DNA from: Isoetes taiwanensis
Taxonomy: Eukaryota; Streptophyta; Lycopodiopsida; Isoetales; Isoetaceae
DNA: 64,000 bases
Reading direction: 5' to 3'
NCBI GenBank assembly: GCA_021234155.1
Contig: JAJEKV010000035.1
Span: 3,040,001-3,104,000, forward strand
The notes under the pieces are model-generated. The model made no database searches and had not been told where the DNA came from. It saw only the letters and a program-made list of their open reading frames with translations. The number at the start of each line of letters is the position of its first letter. Position 1 is the stretch's first letter. Of the stretch, positions 32,409 through 45,120 are shown piece by piece. Position numbers and translations under genes: made by a program.

Positions 32409-33298
32409 CCATATTACGTCCCCAAAATATCACTTTCCTAAGATTTGGGCGCAGGTGGGCCGGAAAAAGGGGGCTTCAAATTTTTTTCGTCTATGGTCTG
32501 AGGGGCGTTCCTTTTTCTGTCTCTACTTCGCATGGTCAGAAATAGCAGTTCTTGGGTTCACGGGGGCTGCTAAGAACAGCCCGATGCAGGCGGCCGGACA
32601 GCTCTTGGGTTCAAATGGTGGCTCTGGCCAAATCGGCCTGGTTCTTGTTTGTTGCTTCTTCTTGCTTCTTGTTATTTCTGATTACAACTGCTTCTTGTTT
32701 CTTCTTGCTTGCATGTTTTTGCTTCTGTTTACAACTGCGACCTCCACCAATTTCAGTTCTTGCCTTTTTTTCGCGATTGCAAATGCATCAATTGGATGCA
32801 GAAGTCATTGTTCGAATCGCTTCTCTGAATTTGCGTGATGTAGACGCCCTTGTTGCTGCTTTTGTCGGAGTTGATTTGTCGGATGGATTGCCATGAACGT
32901 TTTTGTTTTAGCAAATAGAGAATGTGGTCTATGCTTGCTTTGCTTTCATTTCAGTTGTAGGAAGCAGAGAACATTTCGGCCCTTGCTTTCACTGGCCTTT
33001 GGATTTGCCACTGGCCTTTGGATTTGCACCTTCAGATAGACTGTGCTCTATGAGATTACGCAGCTTCCGACAGCTTCTGGACAGATTTCGCCAGATTCTG
33101 CCAGATTGGCAAAATATTTTCTTGCCTTGCCAATGGTTGATGGCACTGTATTCGTGATTCGCAGACATATTTTTATATCTGTATATGGCGTATAGGGAGC
33201 GTTGTGTTATACGGGGGTGTGAGGTGTAAAATGCCTTGCCCTTGATTTAGTATATTTTGAGGATTATGCTATCATCCAATGCACAAGAAAAAACATTA
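32409..33298. other. Sequence present in copy A, absent from copy B
   Basis: Short frames occur at 32455-32896 and 32924-33157, rich in Cys/Leu/Phe and unrecognised. Because the DCAF4-like last exon continues up to this block in copy A but is cut in copy B, the simplest reading is a deletion in B. Confidence 0.45.
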
Positions 33299-35172
33299 AT
33301 AGGATGTATGCCAACAAACTGTGACACGATGGTCAGTCCACCGCGACGGAGGGCAAGAGCACCCTCTTTGTGAATGAAGCAGCCTCCGAGATTGTACACT
33401 CCAAATTCTAATTATGTTATCCACCCCACCTGCCAAACAACAAACTTCTTCTAAATTGGCAACTATGCGATCAAAACACTCAGCCAAACGCATGAGATAG
33501 TTGAATACAACCTGAAGCAAAAAGCGATCCTGTCGGATCAACAGCCATGTGTAGTTCCACATCTGTATTCTCATGTCCTTCGAAACATTGAACCGCTTTA
33601 GTTGTCATCCTAAGATCCCACAGACGTATCTGCGCATAAAACTTTGCTTTGTTCACTTTGTGATTATATTCTTAGATTAGTCCTAGACACTTTTGCTCAA
33701 TTGGATTACTATGCAAACAACTCAATGAAATAGAATACAATCTGCTATTCTAGGACTTCCTTTTAAGCCTGAGCCAGGCTGCATCCCTCATGTCCATATT
33801 TAAAAATTCTTTCCTGGTGAAGAAACAGAAACGGAAAAGACATGGAGGTATAATATGTAGCTAGCACTTATATTTGCCAGATACACTTGAAGTACTGGGG
33901 TACTGGAGAAAATGTACCTGAATATATATTCCTCCAGCACTCAAGGTTCTGGCACCCGAACCTCACCTTGCTCATAGCCTTCCTACTGACATGATTAGCT
34001 TCACTCAATCACCATGTACAGCAATCTATACCCACCTATTTTAAATTACACATAAAGTATTGACTAACTTTATTGTTCATAGCACTTGCAAGCAGATATC
34101 GGTCATCAAGTGGTAAAATGTCCAAACTGCAAAGCAAACATTCAGTTTTAATTTGTGAGACACAAACACCATCTTCAATTATGGGATAATAAATGATTCA
34201 GGTATCTAATGCAACTTACTGCAAGGGAATTTTGACCTTGATCGAGTAATTTGAGGAAGCACATTACATGCAGACAGCTGAACCCATTTGTATAGCTATA
34301 GAATGTAAATTTCCTTCCACTTCGTCCTGTATTAAGAAGGATGTTTACAAGCTTTGGGAAAAAAAATACCATGAAGGTATTTCTGAATGAAATGCTCACG
34401 ACAGAAAGGAATGATCGAGTATCAAGAGTATAAATAAAACCATTGCGAAATTGGATTGAACCATGAGCTTATTATCACACGTAATTACCAGATATTTTTG
34501 GGATAGACAATCATTTTTGCTTCGACATATCCATGTCATTGGACCGCTCTCTATATCAATTATACGAACTCCCTTTGTTGTACCTATCAAGAATGAACTC
34601 TCAATCTCAAAAAACGTACTCTAGAATTTATTAATGACTACACTCCAGTGACCAATGAAGACATGGGATTACAACTTGGTTGGATCTTGCATACTACTTA
34701 GAACTGCATTACTGCTGATTCTGGATCTTGAAATGCAAGTCTCACATTGAAGTTCCCAAAATGCTCTCTTGTGGGCTTCCTCATGTACCTTACTTTTGAT
34801 GAAATATTCACTCCAGTGCTTCTGAAGAGACTATATGGAGGAAAGAAATCATACAGGACAGATGCTATCAAAATATCCACATACCAATGCATGCCTTTGT
34901 GCTATCATCGTTGCAATCAGCAACCCAATAATCATAGCCAGATGTGCATCTCCATACTCCTGAGAAAGTCTGGTCTTGCCCATCCAATTGCATTACCTGG
35001 AAAGTACCACGGCTTTCTACCCATCCTGATGATGTCATGCTGAGATTGCTATAAAAAATGTATGATCCATATGATAAAGAATATATATGATATATTTAAC
35101 AAAATTTGGACTTATTCAAATCTAATAGATATACTTTAAAAATGCCATGATAAGATTATATGTATTTTTAGC

Positions 35173-36740
35173 ACACCAGCCCTACCGGGCCTACAGCCTT
35201 TCCTCAAATTCTAGCCTATCCACGTGTAATTTCCACCTCATCAAAATCTGAAGTGGCATCAATCTACACCATTGAATCTCTAGTTTCATAAATCAAGGGT
35301 CGAGGAAATTAGAAAATGGCCAAGAAAATAGAATGGAGATGGGAGAAGGCGCAACTCGAGATCCTGCCTATAGCATTCTGGTGTCGTTGTTTCTTGAAAT
35401 GTGCATGGATTCTTGAATGTGCATTACGGTGAAATCTCATTTCAATCTTCCTTTTTCGCATTTCTGGCTCTTGAAGGTTTAAAGCTTTGAAATTAAAAGC
35501 TTCCAAACTCCGGCCAACAGATGCGGCGATAGGATGTACTCACGACTTTTGTTTTCTTTTTATTTTGCTTTTCTTATTCTAAAAGCTTTGATATTAATCC
35601 TTTTACGTTTCCACCAATTCTATTCCGTGCATGCCGGAGGTGCTCGGCACGGATTCTGCATATTCTGGCCGGCCCGATAGGTTTTTTTCAGTGCCTGACC
35701 TATTAACGGAGCAATCATCAATCGTAGATCCTTTTTTCCATTTTTTTTTTCTTTCCTTCACGGTGGGTAACGCTCAAGCCACCGTTACAGGTTAGAATAT
35801 GGCCGAGGATTCTCCTCCGCCTCATCATTACTGAGCATGAATCCGTGGACTTCGAGGTTTATTTTTTCTTTTGCCTGTCCGTTGCCAAGAGAGCTCTCTA
35901 TTTTCCGCAATGCAGGTTTATCCATTTTCCTGGTGCAACAAACGTGTTCTTTGATCAGTCCTCTAGGTATAATAGATCTGCATTTTCTTGCTCTGGGTGC
36001 TTCTACAGTAGATGGTCGGGTTCTAATTGGCATGGAACTGTATTCTATCAACGGACACAGTTTCTTAATGGACGTTTCTTACTAATTATCTACAACACAC
36101 ATAATTTCTTTTTTTGCTATGGGTTCTGCTATAGCAGATAGCCAAGTTTTGCTACAACACGTTTCTTTCCAAATAGGTTGTAAGATCTCTTTAAACTTCT
36201 TATCTTCAGATATGTTGCAGCGATGCAGTTTTTTTCATGAAGGTGATTATTTTTACGCTATAAATGATAGCCGGATTACGCTACAACAGGTTTCTTCCCA
36301 AATAGGTAATCATATCTCTTTAAACTTCTTATCTTCGATATATCCGCACCGATTTTTTTCTTCATTGAGGTGATTATTGGGTGTAGACTAGCAGTACATT
36401 TCTAAACCACTTATGATGGTTCTGATGTTTTCGTTTCTGGTCCTCTGCAATGAAATTCCATACTTGTTTGATCTGTGCCTGTGCAACTCTTTGGGCTCTG
36501 TTGATCTGAGTTTGATTTTCTTACCACAGGGCAAACTGAAGCATGCATACCTACTTTGATTTCAACTACTCTATTTGCAAGGTAATTTCTTTTTGGCAGG
36601 GGAGGTTTTGATCTTTGTTTTGTTCAAACACCTCGTGCTTTCTCTGTTGCCTTAAAAGGCAGTTTACCCATAGCTTATATAGCGCTAGCATTACCCATAT
36701 CTGCTGCATTGATATGATAAGTTTACCCATAGCTTATCAT
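35173..36740. other. 1.57-kb block replacing most of a MITE in unit 1
   Basis: After 85 bases of MITE left end (35087-35172) the sequence switches to unrelated DNA. It returns to the shared sequence at ATGCAATATACAAG (about 36748) without a right MITE end. It contains two 120-bp direct repeats (36119-36240 and 36245-36375) and no recognised gene. Confidence 0.6.
36119..36375. repeat. Two diverged direct repeats, about 120 bp
   Basis: Both units contain GCTACAACA, GTTTCTT, CCAAATAGGT, ATCTCTTTAAACTTCTTATC and GAGGTGATTATT / GAAGGTGATTATT. Confidence 0.65.
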
Positions 36741-37366
36741 AGCCATATAATGCAATATACAAGAAAAGGATATAAAACGTTGAAAACAAAGATCAGGGTG
36801 CCTTTCTAGAGCCTTGCTACAGGTTATACTGGAATATCCAATGTCCCATGTATTTAGGAAGACCTTGGGAAGTGCTATTTGCCCCCGTTCATCTAGTTTC
36901 GGATTGCTTGTGAGACATTGACCAGGTCGAAGACGCCGACCCCAAGAGTCGTTACCTCCAGTAGTCATGCAAGCCCTTCGCTTACAAGTGTGGTATCAGG
37001 AGTTGAATCTAAACAAAGATTAAAATAGATCATTGAATGATTACCCAAGAATGTCGCCGCTTCCACCTACGAGAAGAAAATTAGCATGGGTTAAGCCATT
37101 ACTAGTCTGCACCATGAAGTTAACTTGCTCTAAAGAAACATCAAACGTAGCTTTTCTTCGTTCATATTCCCAAAGCTGTAGATAATTTAAATTAGGATTA
37201 TGCTGTAAATTACCTAGCCAGATGTGCATCTCCATACTCCTAAGAGAGTCTGGTCTTGCCCATCCAATTGCATTACCTACAAAGTACCGGGGCTTTCTAC
37301 CCATCCTGATGATGTCATGCTGAGATTGTTATAAAAAATGTATGATCCATATCATAAAGAATATAT

Positions 37367-38114
37367 ATGATATATTTAACAAAATTTGGACTTATTCAAA
37401 TCTAATAGATATACTTTAAAAATGCCATGATAAGATTATATGTATTTTTAGCTTTTACTAATTTTAATAATTTATTCAATTTATCATTAGATCAAAAGTA
37501 TAATGGTTACTAAAGCATAAAATTGCTTTCTAATTTAAATTTCATTTTAATCTATTTTTACTTTCGAATTAAAATGTTATTTTTTAAAAATATTTAAAGA
37601 AGAAAATTTTGGATTGAAATTAATCAAATGATTATGTTTATGTTTTAATATAGAAAGAAAATAGTTTATTACTGATTAAACTCAATATATTTTATTTCGT
37701 CAATAATAATTGTTCAATAGTTATTATTAAAACATTAACGCTATGATTTAATTAATTTCAACCTAAAACTTTTTTTAAAGTATTTTTAAAAGTGTAAAAA
37801 TTTATAAATTGTGAAATTCTCATAATAGTTTTTAAATCAATCGCTTATCAACCCATTATATTTTATTTAGAAATTATAATGATTGCAAAATTTTAAATTT
37901 TTTAAATTACTGAAAGTTGAAATTTTATATTCTTGAAATGTTTAATTCTGAATAAATTCAAGTGAAAATTAGTTTGAAAAGCAATTTTATTTTTTGAGTT
38001 TTAAATTAAAGATAAACTTTTATAAAAAATTAACAATCAAGAAGAATTAAACAATACATATTGAAGTGCTATCTATTAAAACTGAATAAGTCCAAGTTTT
38101 GTTGAATATGTCAT
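37367..38114. mobile_element. MITE with 32-bp terminal inverted repeats (unit 2)
   Basis: The left end ATGATATATTTAACAAAATT... (37367-37398) and right end 38083-38114 are inverted repeats with 3 mismatches in 32 bp. The interior is about 80 percent A+T and noncoding. Copy B has the empty site AATATAT|GCAATATAC at 50674-50689, which implies a 3-bp TAT target duplication. This suggests, but does not prove, a PIF/Harbinger-like origin. Confidence 0.75.
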
Positions 38115-38744
38115 TATGCAATATACAAGAAAAGGATACATAAAACGTTGAAAACAAAGATCAGGGTGCCTTTCTAGAGCCTTGATATAGGTTATAATGG
38201 AATATCCAATGTCCCATGTATTTAGGAAGACCTTGGGAAGTGCTATTTGCCCCCGTTCATCTAGTTTCGGATTGCTTGTGAGACATTGACCAGGTCGAAG
38301 ACGCCGACCCCAAGAGTCGTTACCTCCAGTAGTCATGCAAGCCCTTCGCTTACAAGTGTGGTATCAGGAGTTGAATCTAAACAAAGATTAAAATAGATCA
38401 TTGAATGATTACCCAAGAATGTCGCCGCTTCCACCTGCGAGAAGAAAATTAGCATAGGTTAAGCCATTACTAGTCTGCACCATGAAGTTAACTTGCTGTA
38501 CGTAGCTTTTCTTCGTTCATATTCCCAAAGCTGTAGATAATAATTTAAATTAGGATTATGCTGTAAATTACCTAGCCAGATGTGCATCTCCATACTCCTG
38601 AGAGAGTCTGGTCTTGCCCATCCAATTGCATTACCTACAAAGTACCAGGGCTTCCTACAAAGTACCAGGGCTTTCTACCCATCCTGATGATGTCATGCTG
38701 AAATTGTTATAAAAAATGTATGATCCATATCATAAAGAATATAT

Positions 38745-39492
38745 ATGATATATTTAACAAAATTTGGACTCATTCAAATCTAATAGATATACTTTAAAAA
38801 TGCCATGATAAGATTATATGTATTTTTAGCTTTTACTAATATTAATAATTTATTTAATTTATCATTAGATCAAAAGTATGATGGTAAAATTGCTTTCTAA
38901 TTTAAATTTCACTTTAATCTATTTTTACTTTCGAATTAAAATGTTATTTTTTTAAAAATATTTAAAGAAGAAAATTTTAGATTGAAATTAATCAAACAAT
39001 TATGTTTATGTTTTAATATAGATAAAAAAATAGTTTATTACTGATTAAACTCAATATATTTTATTTCATCAATAATAAATTATTCAATAGTTATTATTAA
39101 AACATTAACTATGATTTAATTAATTTCAACCTAAAACTTTTTTTAAAGTATTTTTAAAAGTGTAAAAATTTATAAATTGTGAAATTCTTATAATAGTTTT
39201 TAAGTCAATCGCTTATCAACCCATTATATTTTATTTAGAAATTATAATGATTGCCAAATTTTAAATTTTTTAAATCACTAAAAGTTGAAATTTTATATTC
39301 TTGAAATGTTTAATTCTGAATAAATTCAAGTGAAAATTAGTTTGGAAAACAATTTTATTTTTTGAGTTTTAAATTAAAGATAAACTTTTATAAAAAAAAA
39401 TTAACAATCAAGAAATTAACAATCTTATAATGGCATCCTTGAAGTGTTATCTATTAAAACTGAATAAGTCCAAGTTTTTTTGAATATGTCAT
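38745..39492. mobile_element. MITE, second copy carried by the tandem duplication (unit 3)
   Basis: It has the same length and the same ends (38745-38776 and 39461-39492) and the same flanks as the element at 37367-38114, with scattered substitutions and small indels. It arose by duplication of the host segment. Confidence 0.75.
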
Positions 39493-40390
39493 ATTATGCA
39501 ATATACAAGAAAAGGATACATAAAACGTTGAAAACAAAGATCAGGGTGCCTTTCTAAAGCCTTGATACAGGTTATACTGGAATATCCAATGTCATATGTA
39601 TTCAAGAAGACCTTAGGAAGTGCTATTTGCCCCCGTTCATCTAGTTTCGGGTTGCTTGTGAGACATTCAGGTCGAAGATGTCGACCCCAAGAGTCGTTAC
39701 CTCCAGTAGTCATGCAAGCCCTTCGCTTACAAGTGTGGTATCAGGAGCTGAATCTAAACAAAGATCAAAATAGATCATTGAATGATTACTCAAGAATGCC
39801 GCCGCTTCCACCAGCGAGAAGAAAATTAGCATGGGTTAAGCCATTGCTAGTCTGCACCATGAAGTTAACTTGCTCTAAAGAAGCATCAAACGTAGCTTTT
39901 CTTCGTTCATATTCCCAAAGCTGTAGATAATTTAAATTAGGATTATGCTATAAATTACCTAGCCCAATTTGCTTTGTCATACCTACCCTGGGTTGAGCGG
40001 CGTGTGCTTCCAAAAAATGTCGTTGAAAACAAGTGGATTGTGCGTTAAGTTCTCGCTTACGGCCCAGATCCAGAATATCTTTGCGTGAATTTAACGTCCA
40101 TAATTGCACAGGCCTCTCATCCGGTGCCTGTTCAATAAAAAGCTCAAAATAAGAAAATCTGTATTATTTGCACCATGCTATGTTTGAAACAGAACTAAAG
40201 CCTGCAATGATCGTGTGAAGTCTTGGTGCGAGTTTGGAATTTCTGTAAAGCACCAAGAATAAGAAGGCATGCAAATTCCCAGCTTCTGAAATTGTTCTTG
40301 CTTACCTGTGGCCATAGCTGAAGAATGGAATGTTTAAAAAACCTGTGGCGCGCTTAGGGTTTATAATGATGGCTTTCTACAAGAACCAAA

Positions 40391-41893
40391 GCTTAAGGTT
40401 TTTGGGGTGCCCCTGTTCATGTGGGGGTTTCGGCATATTCTAAGTATATGCTAAAATATGCCTAGAATATGCTGAAAATTGCTCCAAACTTGCAGTTGGC
40501 TGTAAACAGTCGGTCGCCACTCTTGCTGGGCGGCCGTTGTGCAAATTGGCTAACCGGCACTGGCATCTCTTTCTGATCAGAGTTAACCATGGGATCCGGT
40601 GCAGTAGATCTCGCCACAGGCCTTAAAGGCAGCATCCCTCGCAAAGAAATGCTTTCTTCTGTCGATCAGTAAGTGCTCTGTTATCTGTTTAAACTGCTGC
40701 TTGTTTTTCTGTATAAGGGAAGGGCCCGCTGGGCTGTTTTCTGGCCAGGAAAGATGAGAAAACAGCCCAGTGGGCCTTTGGCATAACGGAAAACATCCAT
40801 TGGGCTTCATTCTGCAGTTGAATGCAAGGTAAAATCGACGGAATGGAGGGTAAGATCCCTGGAATGCAGGGTCTTGCTCGACTTTCAGATAAAGAAAACT
40901 TGCCACATGTTGTGATCTGATTGGATGAGAAGGCAGAATGAAGCCCAATGGTTTTTTCCGGGTACTATACTTTTCTTACTTTCGTAGTCGTATGTACTTA
41001 TGAATTAGACCAATCCATTCTTCTTGAATCCAAAGATCCCACATTGTATTTGGAGACTTTTCTACTTGATGCGACATGTTCTAGCTTCATCCAAACAGTT
41101 TATTTCGAATCTGAATGTGCTTGCACCATTTGGAATGTTTTAGACAGTGCTTGTGTCATTTGACCTATTCTAGCATCATCCAAACAGTCTATTTCGAGTT
41201 CTGAATGTGCTTGCACCATTAGGAATGTTTTGGATGTCAGACATTGCTTGTGCCATTTGGAATATTTTGGATGTCAGACAAAGCTATTGTGTAATACTTC
41301 TTATATTGGCAAATGCTAGGTACAAAAGATATTATTCCTATCGTAGTGATGACGAAGGAGCCAGAAAAACAAACTACACAGACATGGTAGCACCTGCACT
41401 TTTTAACAAGTGTCTATCCCTTTCTGTGACTCCCATGCAATTTTTAAATTCATTCTGAATGTACTAGGTTCACAAATACTACGATCTTGTGACGAGCTTT
41501 TAAAAATATGGATGGGGATAGTCGTTCCATTTTGTAATAGGTGATGCTTAATTTCTTTAAAGTACGTTTTGCTTTAGTTTCCATGATTTAATTGCTATGA
41601 ATCATTATAGGTTCTAAGATGAAACACTTCAAGAAAGCATCAAACGACATGAACATTTCCCTGCTCTACATCTGGGGCTTAAGCCTGGGATGAAGATGAT
41701 GATTTAGTAATTTTAAAAAGGAAGATGTTGAGCTTAGCCAATGCATTGCCTTTGATTTGTATATGGTGTTGAAGTAGAGGTGATTATTCCTTGAAGTATT
41801 AACCTATTATCATTCTGGAAATTAATTGCTTCATGCTTGGTTGTGCAGCTAAGAAGAAGATCTTCTCATGACAGATTTTATAATTGTTGATCT
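40391..41893. other. Intergenic; no recognised gene
   Basis: 40391-40560 matches 52280-52450 (GGCATATTCTAAG, GGTCGCCA). 41099-41290 contains imperfect 70-bp repeats with TGTGCTTGCACCATTTGGAATG. Frames at 40583-40948 and 40948-41163 are unrecognised. Confidence 0.5.
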
Positions 41894-42884
41894 CTTAGCA
41901 AGATCACCAGCTGAAGATTAGGCCACCATTTTGACTTTTTCCACATGATGTCTTGCTACTTTACAATAGTTGGTTTCTACTTCAGTACCATGGTAAGCAA
42001 TCTTTTCTATGTGTGTAGAGCTTGCAATGTTTTCACTCAACAAGAGACCTGATGTACATGGAGGAGAAATTGCAGATTATAGTTATCACGGTCTATGTCT
42101 TTCTTTACGGGAGGTTATACTTGGTGCTGAGTCGCATGGAGAAATCACTGGTTAGAAATGCTGATGTAAGCAACAATGTTCCACTTGAGGCAGCCTTGGC
42201 ATCTCAATCTTCGGTGCAGATTGGTTTTTTAATGGTCTCCCAATGATCATGGAGATTGGTCTTGAAAGAGGGTTTCGTACAGCATTTAGTGATTTTATTA
42301 TAATGCAGACACAATTGGCTTCAGTTTTCTTTACCTTCTCTCTTGGGACAAAGTTGCATTACTGTGGGCATACAATCCTTCATGGTGGGGCGAAGTACAG
42401 GTCCACAGGTAGAGGCTTTGTAGTTTCGCAATTCTAGGAGCCATTTCATCAAAGGAATAGAGCTGCTCATGCTGTTAATTATTTACAGTGCCTATAGCCC
42501 ATCTGCAAAAGGTGTTGTTATATACATTTTGGTTACCTTTTCCATGTGGTTCTTGGTTGCTACCTGGTTATTTGCCCCATTTTTGTTCAATCCATTGGAT
42601 TTGAGTGGCAAAAGATTGTGGATGATTGGAATAAATGGATCAACAATCGGGGAGGCATAGGAGTTCCAGCATCAAAGAGTTGGGAGTCATGGTGGAATGA
42701 AAAGCAAAAGTATATGAATCATGCAAGCCTTAGAGGCAGGTTTATGAAGATAATACTGAATATTCGTTTTCTTCTGTACCAATATGGACTCGTTTACCAT
42801 TTGCATGTTGCAAACTGCCATAAGAGTTTAACTATAAGCATGAAACCTGTTTGGTATTGCCATGGATTTTTATCAATTAGTTGA
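41894..42884 (+). pseudogene. Callose synthase (glucan synthase-like) fragment, decayed
   Basis: Callose synthase makes beta-1,3-glucan at the plasma membrane and cell plate. The first exon (to 41992) has LSKITS, a TGA, then RLGHHFDFFHMMSCYFTIVG and FYFSTM with donor GTAAGC. After an 83-bp intron the exon from 42076 reads VYVFLYGRLYLVLSRMEKSL and ALASQSSVQIGFLM. Shifts near 42240, 42440 and 42590 are followed by MEIGLERGFRTAFSDFI, HGGAKYRSTGRGFVV, FSMWFLVATWLFAPFLFNP, IGFEWQKIVDDWNKWI and RFLLYQYGLVYHLHV. This is the membrane-rich C-terminal region of plant callose synthases (normally about 1,900 residues). Weak continuation (IVSMGRKRFSDDL) appears at about 43045. Identity is secure; function is lost. 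Confidence 0.9.
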
Positions 42885-44439
42885 GCTTTGAATCATCATT
42901 ATCTTGCAGATTTATGGTCTCTCTTAGCTCCTTGTTGGGGTTGTGCTCATTGTGTTGAAGGTTGTATCTTTTGTCATGTGCTATTATTTATTGTTTGTAT
43001 CTTTTGTAATTTTCTGAGATTGAGCTTGTCTTTTCATATGTAGATTGTCTCGATGGGCAGAAAAAGATTCAGTGATGACCTCGGCTGATGTTCAGATTAC
43101 TAAAGGCTCTGTAGTTTGTTGGAATATGCAATGTGCAATCTGACTGAAATTACAATCAACATGTTAGTCTTGCAGCAAGACCATTACTTATGCGTCTCAG
43201 CACTTCGGATTATGTAAGATCTCTTGCTCGAGTAGGGAAAATCTTTGTTGTAAGTGTTTTTATTATGTGCAAAGTGTTTTTCTTGCTTGGCAAAATCATA
43301 CAACCATTGGATTTACAAAGCGTTGCCTACATCAATGAAAAACCTATAATCACAAGTGCCCTATGCGAGTGTGGGGCATAAGACTATAAATGACAATACA
43401 TAAATAGTAGTTGATCTATGTGTTACCTTATAGCATATTTTATGTTTTTAATCCCGCATTCACAATATGTACATTAGCAAAATACGTTAGTCTTGTGATA
43501 TGTCCATAATATGATGATATGAACAGGAACAATGAATTGTTTCAACTACATCATGTCCATAATCGTAAGAGAGGCAACACCCCTTTTTTTGTGTTTTGGT
43601 AGGGAAGGGAGATGTTGATGAGGTTGGCTCTTACCTTGCACAAGTTTGAAGTTCTATATGAGTTTTTAATGTGTGGCAGACATATTGGCATATTGTTGTC
43701 TCACTTTGAAAAGGTTCATTAAGGGTGAAGACTTTAACGTGAGGCCTAAATGTCCAGGATGGGCTAGATGACTAAATGGGTTAGTTACTTATAGTGTGTT
43801 TAATTCCATTGCGCAGGTTCGGTTTTATTAGACAATTCATCAAGTCCGGACTTATATTCAACGGTGCTTGAATCCTCGTGGAGATGGACATTGTTTCATG
43901 ATCATTTCTGAAACATTTGTACAGGAATCGGCATCTTCTAGGTCTGGTATGTAGCAGATCCAATACATTCATGTCTTGCATCAGACTGCATAACTGGCCA
44001 TAAGAATTGCATCAGATTGAGCAGGGATATATAAATATATTTTGATTACATCCTTGCCTTGCAGATCGCATTGCAACAGAGATCAATGTACACAATCTGA
44101 TATAAGCATGCATCTTTCAAGGAAGATCCAGCCCACTGCCCAATGGAATTCCAACATACAATGTGCAGATAATAAATCTGTGTGTGATTGGATGCCCATT
44201 GTCCAACATACATATTTCATGTGGATGGTTTGCTTCGGCCAAGCTTGGCAACCCAAAGATTTTCAGAAGACTGGGTTACAACGATTGCCTTGTTAACGAT
44301 GGCAAAGCCCTTAAAGGAAGCGAGAGCATTAATTTTCAATACACTAACTCTTTCCAGTATCTTTACATATAATCTGTAGTTTGAAAATAAAAATGTCAAG
44401 ACTTAAACCTGGTTGCCTATAAAAACTGCCTGAGACTTA
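42885..44439. other. Intergenic; no recognised gene
   Basis: A trace of the callose synthase tail occurs at about 43045-43115. The remainder (43120-44439) holds only short unrecognised frames on both strands. Confidence 0.5.
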
Positions 44440-44880
44440 CATATCTATCTAATGACAGAAGCGTTATGCTATGAAGCATTTAAATGGCAGACAACTGAAC
44501 AATGACATCTGCAACTTACATCTTAATTATCCATTGAGAGATGCAATCTGCTATGAAACATTTTGATGGCAAACAATGAAAAGACTTAAAACTGGTGCAC
44601 ATAAATCCTGACCGAGACTTACATAATATCCAATGACATAAGCATTCTGCTATAAAGCATTTAAATGACAAACAATTACAGAACTTAAACTTGGTTGCAC
44701 ATCTTAAGTATCCAGTGACAGAAGTAGTGACAGAAGCATTCTGCTATAAAGCATTTAAATGACAAACAATTACAGAACTTAAACTTGGTTGCACATCTTA
44801 AGTATCCAGTGACAGAAGTAGTGACAGAAGCATTCTGCTATGACACATTTAAATGGCAAACAATTGATTGACCTGGTTGC
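44440..44880. repeat. Diverged tandem repeat, about 93-bp unit
   Basis: Five units are marked by GACAGAAGCATTCTGCTATAAAGC-like words at about 44455, 44545, 44637, 44735 and 44825. The two units at 44695-44830 are nearly identical (CAGAACTTAAACTTGGTTGC). Confidence 0.75.
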
Positions 44881-45120
44881 ACATAAAACCTGCTTCAATA
44901 TAGATTGCGTTCCCATAAAAAATCTACTGCTACCTCATCATCTACGTAGCAACACAATTTGTACTTGGTTGTTTGCAAAATTGGAGAATGGCAGACGACC
45001 ATGAATGACGCCAATTGTTCTGCATATATAGGCAAGCAACTACGGAGATTATTTGTTAGTCATTGACATTAAGAAAATGGAACATGAATTTCCTATTAAG
45101 TTGGAAGAAAGTTTTGTTAC

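Larger units (their letters stand above)
34937..40145. repeat. Partial tandem triplication of DCAF4-like exons
   Basis: Three units share the order exon SMTSSGW, intron, exon GGNDSWG, exon SLEQ. Unit 1 is 34937-37214, unit 2 is 37215-38575, and unit 3 runs from 38576 to about 40145. The two junctions (near 37214 and 38575) join ...TTACCTAGCC to AGATGTGCATC. In the unduplicated parts the corresponding words are CATAGCCAGATGTGC (34929) and CCTAGCCCAATTTGC (39957), so TAGCC microhomology marks the breakpoint. Units 2 and 3 carry a MITE in the intron; unit 1 keeps only its left end. Confidence 0.85.
33299..40385 (-). pseudogene. DCAF4/WDR21-like WD40 protein gene, exons rearranged (copy A)
   Basis: DCAF4-type WD40 proteins are substrate receptors of DDB1-CUL4 ubiquitin ligases. 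Exon-like blocks in transcription order: 40313-40385 (ending ILQLWPQ, donor GTAAGC); about 39790-40130 (APDERPVQLWTL, with a TAG in GNL-stop-HNPN); 39540-39712 (GGNDSWG); 34894-35043 (TSSGWVESRGTFQVMQLDGQ ... VADCNDDSTKACIG); 34489-34583 (GVRIIDIESGP and WICRSKNDCLSQ); 34072-34131 (LDILPLDDRYLLASAMNNK); 33509-33627 (RLWDLRMTTKAVQCFEGHEN); 33299-33431 (NIIRIWSVQSRRLL ... VTVCWHTS). Order and motifs fit plant DCAF4-like proteins (ADCN...IG, WxCRSKxDxLSQ, RIWSxxSGxLL). Extra exon copies lie at 36.8-38.7 kb. I recognise the family by pattern only. Confidence 0.6.
30128..40390. repeat. Segmental duplication copy A
   Basis: This segment aligns with 45870-51500 in the same orientation: 30128-30155 and 30498-32274 with 45870-47658; 32275-32408 with 48780-48907; 33381-35043 with 48908-50640; and 39495-40390 with 50690-51500. 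It differs by indels described separately. Copy A holds the longer version of the DCAF4-like gene. Confidence 0.85.

Noticed and set aside
32455-32896. Overlapping plus-strand frames of 114-127 codons
   Set aside because: Low-complexity Phe/Leu/Cys composition and no recognisable motif; they lie in a block lost from copy B.
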